Part shown: positions 58,001-64,000 of the stretch, in pieces
How the letters are laid out: each line of letters opens with the position of its first letter
Numbering within the stretch: position 1 is the stretch's first letter
NCBI RefSeq assembly: GCF_020536995.1
Contig: NC_068356.1
Location: forward strand, 22,735,809 to 22,799,808
Length of the DNA: 64,000 bases
Source of the DNA: Dreissena polymorpha
Taxonomy: Eukaryota > Mollusca > Bivalvia > Myida > Dreissenidae
Reading direction: 5' to 3'
The notes under the pieces: model-generated
The model's input: the letters and a program-made list of their open reading frames with translations, nothing else
Database searches by the model: none
Told to the model about the DNA's origin: nothing
Program-made: the position numbers and the translations under genes

Positions 58001-61000
58001 AAGGTCAAGGTCACGGTGACCCGAAATAGTAAAATGATTTTCGGATGATACAGTACAGCCAAAGCGGAACAAACATATTTCGCGATCCGCGGCGGCAAGG
58101 CGAAACGAGTCGATGCCGCGTCAGTCGTTGAAGCCGCGTCAGTATGCGGCGGCAAGTCGCATTTCGCCACGAAACTTCGCATCTGTCCGCCGAGGCATGC
58201 CGCTATCCGCGACATGATGCCGAGTCGATGCGCATCATGAAATAAAAAATCTTTTTAAAATTATTCGTTACATGTAGTTAACAAATTTTGAAAGAACAAT
58301 TATAATAATAATTAAAATCATAATAAATTTATTGTGCACGGATTGTATTAGCATATACATGTAAGAATAGTTAATGTGTCTGGCCAATTAAGTTTGTTTA
58401 CCGCCCGTAGTGTATGTATTTCACACATAAACAAGGTCACGTAATTATGTTTTCGCACATACAAGTGGTCAAGGCTCCAGCATATGGTGGATTTATAAAT
58501 TAATTGCATGTTGATTTTGCTATTAAATTTAAGCTGAGAAAATTAGCAGTTTGAAGCCACATCAATAATCAAGACGGTGACGACGTATTTTTTGTTTTGT
58601 TAATTATCAGCTTATTATAACTATTGTTTGAATATGCGTATATAAACACGTTTTATTTTGTTCATATTATACAGGTAATATCGCTACTAATTACCCGATA
58701 ATCCCGTATATTCCAGTTTTAAAGCAAATGCTGGTAAATATTTACGATACACAAACATTCTCGATATTTCCTTAAGTATCAAATACATTTTGGCATTTGT
58801 TACTATTTATAGAGATGATGAAATAACGTCTAATCGGGCGTTTTTTTTCCACTGAACACGCGATTTATGCCTGACGTGATGTTCATGTATTTATACAACA
58901 CAAAATACACCCAAACTTTCCAAACGACGTTCTACATGTCTGCATAATTTTCGAGTGCTTTTTATGAAACAAAGGATATTTTAGCACTGTTTATTTGACG
59001 CTAGAATTTGCCAAAGGTCGCGTTTGCATTAAAATTCGGAAGTGTGTTTCGGATTACAAATTCAATTATGATATCGAACGAAACATTAACAGTTGCGCGT
59101 AATTAATTCTACGCTACACATACATGTATGTACATGTAGGTGGATATCTTTTCACTCGATCCGCCGCGTACGTATGCGGCGGATTTACTCCGCGAAAGTA
59201 CGCGAGGTTAACACAGACTCGGGGTCGTTGCGCGGATCGATGCCAAGTGCCATGGCGATACGCCTCGTGAACACACGTTTCGGCCGTCGCATACTTATAA
59301 TCTGGCCGTGGGGTAGCCGCGGATTATGTTTGTGCCGCGTTAGCTGTACTGTAACTCAAGGACGCTTTTTCCGAGGATCATGACACTTCATAGGTACATT
59401 GATCGTGACTCGCAGATGACCCCTTTTGATTTTCAGGTCACTAGGTCAAAGGTCAAGGTCACAGTGACAAAAAAGGTATTCACACAATGGCTGCCACTAC
59501 AATGGACAGCCCATATGGGGGGCATGCATGTTTTAAAAACGGCCCTTGTTTAAAATGTCATTTTTGTATAAATATGAGACTACTACAATTATGATGAAAA
59601 CAACAGAAACAACATATAGAAGTGCGCATTAGCTCACATGCCTGGTTACTGTACTTGTTAAGTTGCAGGAATACATGTTGAGTTATATACAACAGAAAAG
59701 TCATGCAGATGGATGGAAAAGTGCATATCTATGAACCCCCATATTAAGCCCAAGAAGTGTTAATTTATTGTCCATGTATGTTTTTATTTGACACTTTATA
59801 CTTGTTTGAAGCATTACATAATATTACTGACTATTCCTTGGTATGTACATGTATAAATTGTTTATTTCAGCCAGTGCAGAGAAGTGACCCAGATTTCAGA
59901 GCTGACCAACTCGCAGCCCTCAGGCCTAGAGGGGCTGTCAGTGGAGCTGGAAACTGTCCTGGGGGAAATTAAAACCCTGCAGATCAGTCAGGAGGCCAGC
60001 ATTCAGTCATTGCAGAGAACATACAATGAACATAGGGAAGTTATTATAGAGCAAATGTGTGGCAATTTAAATACTTATATTGATAAATGTGATAATAATT
60101 CTGTGGGAACATCAGGCGGAAATGAGCAATATTTAAAAGAAGAGATGTGTAGGAATGTTGTTTCTATCTTGAATGAATTCGATAATATTACTGCGAAGGA
60201 ACTTAACGAGATGAAAGATGAAGTTATAAGCATTAAAGGGTCAGTTACAAGTTCTATTCATAAATGCACCAGTCTTCACCATGACTTGTCACAATTCCAT
60301 GAAATTGTTCAGAAAATTAGAGATCATAAGGAGCTCTGCCTAATAGCCAGCATAAAATGTAAGCATATAATACAGCAGGCACTGACTCTGCTGGGAAAGT
60401 CAGGCAAGGCGTTTAATGTCCAGAGTAATACTAAGCACAATTTGAGAATACCAAGTGATTCACATGAATGTTGGATCACAGGCATATGTGTTCTGACTGA
60501 TGGGCAGGTGCTGGTTGCAGACAGGCGCAATAAGAGGTTCAAGCTGCTGAACCAGCAGTACCAGGTGGTGAGTCACTGTGATGTGACTGGATATGTAGAG
60601 GACATGTGTCAGATCACACCCAGTGAGGTTGCAGTGGCTCTGGAAAAGAATGCTAGCAACACACATAATGTCCAGTTTATTACAGTCACCCAGAGCCAGC
60701 TCACTCTTGGTAGGAAGCTTGAGTTACAACATGAATATACAGGTATTGCCTGCCATCAGGGAGAACTGTTTATCTGCTCTGGTACTGCTCTGTTCAAGTA
60801 CACACTATATGGCAAACAGCTCTGCAGACTCTATGAAGATAGGTCACTTCTTGATGCAGGTAAGAATCATGGTGAATTCATCCTGATAACATTCATATTA
60901 TGTCTAGTCAAATTGTTTTATTTTAAATCCATACAATGACAAATTTGGGAATTTTTATCAACTAAATGAACCGAATTGGTATTTATTTTTTTTAATCAAC

Positions 61001-62015
61001 AAATATTGACCCTTTAGGCCATTATCTTATTATTTTGAAAAAACAAACTTATAAATTATAGCTATATACTTTGTGAGATGATAATAAAATAAAATTCAGG
61101 TGTAATAGAAGAAAACCCCCTGATGTATTATAAAATGTTTGTTATTTAATTCAAATGTGCCCTTTGAATGCTACAGTACATTGTAGCCAAAACAAGATTC
61201 AGAAATATTGATTTATAAACATGAGTAATAAAGTACTTTGACTGTCACTTCATGGCATGTCTATAAATAGAAACTGTGTTCCTGGGAAAGAGACACTTTC
61301 TGACCTGGTCTTAATTTTGTGGTTGATAAATGATTGTACATGTACAATATGTTTACCTGTTGAATGAAGTGTGCAATTATTTCAGTATGTGTAATTGTTT
61401 TCATCTGTGTAATTGTTTTGCTTCAATTCATATCTAACTCACCAGTCGCATTTCAACATGTCAAACGTTAACACAATAGCTCTGCTACTGAAGTTTATTG
61501 TCATGCTTAACTATTGAATCATTGAAATGTATGCATATATGTTAGATGTGTAAAGGCCTCTTTATAGCAACATATGCGTAATACAATATCACTGCAGTAT
61601 GTTTAATAAGATTATTTAACATTTACAGTAATTCAATATCTTGATGTTACTCTGTTTTGCAGTAGAGAAGTGTGCTGTGAGTCCCACAGGGGACAGGCTG
61701 TACATCATCACCAGCTACAGGCCGGACATGCTTGTCACCCTGGCCAGGGATGGCACACTCCTGGCTACATACACAGACCCAGCACTAGTGAGCCCACGTG
61801 GTCTACATGTGACCCCTGCAGGCCAGGTGCTGGTCTGTGGATTCCTGTCCAACACTGTACTACAGGTGGGCTGGGAGGGAGAGAGTAAGCTGGCTACGCT
61901 GGCTACTGAGGAGGATGGAGTGAGGTGCCCAGTGTCAGTCTGCTACAGCAGCACCACATCATCCATCATTGTGGGACAGGCTGGGGACAACATCCTGGTG
62001 TTCAGAGTGGAATAG
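48698..62015 (+). CDS. TRIM-like B-box, coiled-coil, beta-propeller protein (3 exons)
   Basis: Three exons (48698-49032, 59871-60859, 61663-62015) have matching phases (2, then 1) and total 1,677 nt, or 558 codons plus a TAG stop. Two B-box-like zinc modules come first (Cys21/24/37/40/45/48 with His52/59, then Cys83, His86, Cys95, His98, Cys103, Cys106, His111). A helical, probably coiled-coil stretch follows at about residues 113-270. A propeller-like C-terminus follows, with repeats such as ITGICVLTDGQVLVADRRNK and VSPTGDRLYIITSY. Family knowledge: bivalves have very many such genes, usually annotated TRIM2/3/56-like, acting in ubiquitin-linked or innate-immune regulation. There is no RING finger, so E3 activity of its own is doubtful; it may be an adaptor. 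The ATG at 48698 was chosen because it starts a typical N-terminus 20 residues before the first Cys pair. Expression cannot be judged. Confidence 0.85.
49967..50163. mobile_element. Small hAT-like element (197 bp)
   Basis: Ends CAGCGGTTTTC and GAAAACCCCTG, with internal TTCCCAA motifs like those of 34156-34519. It splits a repeat whose parts (GAGTCAGGGAGTC at about 49896 and ATTCAGGGAGTC near 50178) lie on both sides. No clear target duplication. Confidence 0.4.
50280..51257. other. Intron 1 of the TRIM-like gene, AT-rich
   Basis: No exons or clear element ends seen. Confidence 0.5.
51258..51532 (+). mobile_element. Tandem-core repeat, copy 2 (left-truncated)
   Basis: Begins within a core unit (CAGGTGACTAGGTCAAAGG) and ends GGGGGCATGTGTGTTTTACA then AACAGCCCTTGTT. 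The left end is absent. Confidence 0.7.
51868..53562. mobile_element. TA-flanked element, CAGTACAGCC family, copy 1 (1.70 kb)
   Basis: Left end CAGTACAGCCAACGTGG then AACAAACAT; right end is the complement of CATTACAGCCAACGCGG then AACAAACAT. TA stands on both sides (51866-51867, 53563-53564). GC-rich subterminal blocks contain CGATGCCGAG, CTTCGCATC and GCCGCGTATGTATGCGGCGG. No transposase. Confidence 0.8.
52650..52965 (-). repeat. Shared transposon core, copy 3
   Basis: On the minus strand CGATTGGTCATTATTTCATC, TATCGTAAATATTTACCGG and GGCTTCAAACTGCTAATTG follow the same order as in 21263-21580. Confidence 0.6.
54019..55996. mobile_element. CACTA-ended element (1.98 kb)
   Basis: About 36-bp inverted ends CACTATGCGTCCCGCG then ATTTTTGCCTAAATCACC, and the complement of CACTACGCGCCCCGCG then the same. 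TA stands on both sides (54017-54018, 55997-55998). Subterminal repeats of GGTGATTCACCGCGATTC. It starts with CACTA, as in CMC-type elements, but the TA flanks would also suit Tc1/mariner. No transposase. Confidence 0.8.
54440..54700 (-). repeat. Shared transposon core, copy 4
   Basis: The minus strand reads GGATTATCGAGCAATGGATA then AAGACGGAAGAAGTTGCATG and CAATGGCTTCAAACTGTTAA, very close to 21415-21575. This is the best pair among the five copies. Confidence 0.7.
56040..56265 (+). repeat. Bivalve-type interspersed repeat
   Basis: CTGTTGGACCAAGGGCTACC through ATTATGCCCCTGGGGTTAAA to GCGACACAGGGCCATCATGG then CCCTCTTG. I recall this kind of end from other bivalve sequences; its class is unclear. 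Confidence 0.35.
56500..56700 (+). repeat. Repeat scrap with AGGTCA half-sites
   Basis: GTCCGTTGGTCCGTAGACC and later AGGTCAATAGGTCAAAGGTC. Probably a decayed relative of the tandem-core repeats. Confidence 0.35.
56944..57118 (+). mobile_element. Tandem-core repeat, copy 3 (one core unit)
   Basis: One core unit from TTTTCGGATGATAACTCAAG to ATGGTTTCCTGATGATAACT, with neither end of the element. Confidence 0.65.
57166..57290 (-). CDS. Possible orphan exon on the minus strand
   Basis: The minus strand encodes GIPVTDSFHAAKKWRQLL then WASETPVIYLWKSKDAIVKC and LNDQ, followed by a donor-like CAG|GTTAGTG. Residue choice and GC content look coding, unlike the AT-rich flanks. I do not recognise the family and see no clear acceptor or neighbouring exon. 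It lies antisense in intron 1 of the TRIM-like gene, so a retrocopied or transposed fragment is as likely as a real exon. Confidence 0.25.
58051..59351. mobile_element. TA-flanked element, CAGTACAGCC family, copy 2 (1.30 kb)
   Basis: Ends CAGTACAGCCAAAGCGG then AACAAACAT, and the complement of CAGTACAGCTAACGCGG then CACAAACAT. Flanking TA at 58049-58050 and 59352-59353. Removing it with one TA restores GGATGATAACTCAAG, the exact core sequence of the host repeat. Related along most of its length to 51868-53562. Confidence 0.9.
58535..58835 (-). repeat. Shared transposon core, copy 5
   Basis: Contains GCAGTTTGAAGCCACATC and CCCGATAATCCCGTATATTC (plus strand), as in 52650-52965. Confidence 0.6.
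59871..60859 (+). CDS. TRIM-like gene, exon 2 (coiled coil and first propeller blades)
   Basis: The acceptor is TTTATTTCAG|CCAGTG and the donor GATGCAG|GTAAGA. Its first base completes Ser112, giving IHSQCREVTQISELT across the junction, which is the usual B-box to coiled-coil linker. Residues 113-270 are rich in Glu, Leu and Ile. Residues from about 290 carry propeller strands (ITGICVLTDGQVLVADRR, then VVSHCDVTGYVEDMCQ). It ends in phase 1. Confidence 0.85.
60860..61662. other. Intron 2 of the TRIM-like gene
   Basis: 803 bp bounded by GTAAGA and TTTTGCAG. No repeat family of this window is present. Confidence 0.75.
61663..62015 (+). CDS. TRIM-like gene, exon 3 (last propeller blades)
   Basis: The acceptor is CTCTGTTTTGCAG|TAGAGAAG. 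The first codon is GTA, split across the junction. The reading frame VEKCAVSPTGDRLYIITSY then TLLATYTDPALVSPRGLHVT then GQVLVCGFLSNTVLQV has two or three NHL/TolB-like blades and ends at TAG 62013-62015. Base composition is clearly more GC-rich than the flanks, as expected for coding sequence. Confidence 0.85.
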
Positions 62016-62424
62016 TGTGTACATGTATGTATTAGTTGTTGTTATTAGTGATTAGTATTTCAATGACAATGTGTTGTTTAGCATACAAACATAGTAGTGT
62101 GTGATGTTACAATACAACATTAAGTGTGTAGTTAAAGATACAAATAATTTATGTGCACATATTGTTATCTGATTATACAATGTGAGGGTTTTTGTTGGAA
62201 CATAAGATGTAATGCATATTATGTTATGTTGTCATAACGTTTGTGTCATTATGGTCCTAACATTTAGTTCTTGTAAACTGTGCATGAAAAAACAAAGCAT
62301 TTCAACTGAAAATTTAATATTTCTACATATATGCACATGTACATAGCAACTGAGGCTATTTTTAGACTTTCATTTCTATAAACACCATGCCATGTAAGAA
62401 ATGTATATGGATGAATACTTTTTT

Positions 62425-62430
62425 AATAAA
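62425..62430 (+). terminator. poly(A) signal of the TRIM-like gene
   Basis: AATAAA lies 410 bases past the stop codon, in an AT-rich 3' UTR without further open frames. It is the first canonical hexamer after the stop that I see. Confidence 0.5.
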
Positions 62431-62639
62431 ATATGAAATTGTTTAAGTTATCTTTGGAGGAGCATATATTGATATTTTACGCAACGTTTACAGAAAGGTT
62501 ACACTTGATGTGAGATTTATTAATTTGCCATATTTTATGATGTTGAACATGTCTTATTGATTGTTATTTAATTTATATCAGTGTGTGTGAGTCCTAAATA
62601 TACATACAAGAAATACATCAAGCTATTCTGCTGCTTTAG

Positions 62640-62697
62640 TTGCTGCTGGGTCGGGACAACGATGCTGAGGATGTGGGGGACAAGCATGACGCAGAAG
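62640..62697 (+). CDS. Possible small exon after the TRIM-like gene
   Basis: Between TATTCTGCTGCTTTAG and GTAAAAG lie 58 bases reading LLLGRDNDAEDVGDKHDAE in one frame. Splice-like borders and acidic content suggest coding, but no partner exon is seen. Confidence 0.2.
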
Positions 62698-62699
62698 GT

Positions 62700-64000
62700 A
62701 AAAGAGACGCTTTGTCAGGCCTTTTCTTAGCCACTTTGGGAAAAAATGCAATTTTGGGATTTTGAATTTGTTTTGTGCTAAAAGTCCATTGATTTGGGAA
62801 AAACACATTTAATATAAGTTTTAATTATACTTCAAATTATAGGTATAAAATCCTATTATAATAGTTATAAACTTTGTTAGATCTAATTGAAACATAATTT
62901 AGATATAATTTTCATAAGGAACAGCATATAACACGCTTTGGGTATTGGTCCGTTAAACAGACCCATGAATACTCAAGGAAAAGTACTGCTTGTGTATTTC
63001 CTGTTTATTAAGATGAGGTGGCAAAGAATGGTATGAATTTACATAAGGTAAAATATCCTTTTAAATTGTTTGTTTATTGTAAAATCATATATATTCGTCC
63101 GCATGTTATTTTGTGGTTAAAAAAAGACTTTCATGGACGTGGTAGTTAATGCATGACTTTCTCAGTTTGGAAACAATAAATATGGAATTTGTGTAAGTTA
63201 TTTTTCAGTGTGTTTGTATTTAATTTGTGGATTGTTTTACCCTTAAAATCAATAAAAAATAATGTCCCGCGAATAATAGTGTTTTTGCAGTGTATAAATA
63301 CTGTGAAACCATTTATTTTCGACAGCACAAAATTTCGTCATTTTTATAAAAATGACGATTTCGTCAGCACTTAAATTCGCCGATTTCTGATTTTGAATTA
63401 AAAAAAAAATGCGTCAGTCACTATCCGATTTGTGTGTAATACATATTCGCGATCAATCTCAGTTGCGAAAAATTGTGGTACAAATGCGGGAACACACTTG
63501 AGAATCACTGCAGGAGGTGGGGCCTGTTTGTCACATGCCAATTAACTAGTCTTTTGTTATCAAGCGACAGTAATGGACCCTCTTAATGTATGCCATTAAC
63601 ACGTTCATTGTTATGATTAGTGGACAAGTGGGATCGAATAACCGTTAACGAGTGTTTGTAACAACAAAGCCAATTGCCAATTGGGAATGTGTTCTAGTTG
63701 GTTTGATTTTTATTAAAATGCTGTCAATACCGTTTTAAAACTGTTTGTGTTTTACAAAAGAGGTTCAAATTTGTTAAGTGGTTCTTTTTTCAAATAAAAT
63801 GCTTTTATATTCTGATATCAACATTAAAATTAGAAACTCTATGTGTGTGTTTGTTCTTAAAAAGTAAACTAACGGTATATAAATCAATAATGTCAATAAT
63901 TTAAAAATTAATAAATTGATACCTTTAAAATAATAATAAGTGTGGTTAAACGCAAACAATCAAACAACAAACAGCAATTAAAATATTCTTTATTAATTTG
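62700..64000. other. No feature recognised
   Basis: AT-rich sequence. ACAGCACAAAATTTCGTCAT near 63325 and GACGATTTCGTCAGCAC at 63354 form a weak inverted pair. Confidence 0.5.

Larger units (their letters stand above)
57673..59551 (+). mobile_element. Tandem-core repeat, copy 4, interrupted
   Basis: Left end ATTATGCCCCCCTTCAAAGA at 57673, two core units, interruption at 58050, then the core resumes at 59352 (AACTCAAGGACGC) and reaches the right end GACAGCCCATATGGGG, closing at about 59551. The inserted piece is a separate entry. Confidence 0.8.

Overview
This is an AT-rich animal nuclear window with intron-containing genes and very dense repeats. Nothing bacterial is present. I read it as a bivalve mollusc, probably a dreissenid mussel. 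The reasons are the palindromic MITE family on the left, tandem-core repeats of the 'pearl' type known from bivalves, a B-box/propeller gene of the kind expanded in bivalves, and a NACHT-WD gene. The species call rests on remembered repeat families, not on a search.

Layout. 1-20.3 kb: twelve exons on the minus strand (19,781 down to 11,268) of a NACHT and WD-repeat gene (NWD1/NWD2-like). It is surrounded by 18 copies of one palindromic MITE, two copies of a second MITE, a SINE, a LINE tail and an 18-bp minisatellite. 20.3-25.1 kb: a hAT-like non-autonomous element, an eroded Ty3-like integrase fossil followed by a two-zinc-finger coding remnant, and a foldback element carrying CRE motifs. 25.1-33.3 kb: palindromic motif clusters, a LINE tail, degenerate tandem repeats and an LTR-like scrap. 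33.7-42.5 kb: a nested transposon stack. A TA-flanked element is split by a 6.6-kb hAT-like element, which carries a recent tandem array built from a 459-bp MITE (A) and a 528/530-bp spacer (B) in the order A-B-A-B-A-B-B-A. 42.7-47.3 kb: a second hAT-like element, a higher-order minisatellite and a 2.4-kb inverted repeat.

48.7-62.0 kb: a complete-looking three-exon plus-strand gene of 558 codons (two B-boxes, coiled coil, NHL/TolB-like propeller, no RING). Its first intron of 10.8 kb holds four tandem-core repeats rich in AGGTCA half-sites, two TA-flanked elements of one family, a CACTA-ended element and smaller insertions. The final 2 kb hold a poly(A) signal and little else.

The two genes are not obviously linked in function, although both belong to families used in innate sensing and ubiquitin-type regulation. 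The most unusual content is the transposon archaeology: precise empty and filled sites, one core sequence under several different termini, and a sharp boundary at 20.3 kb where the dominant MITE family stops. No rRNA gene, intact tRNA gene or CRISPR array was seen.
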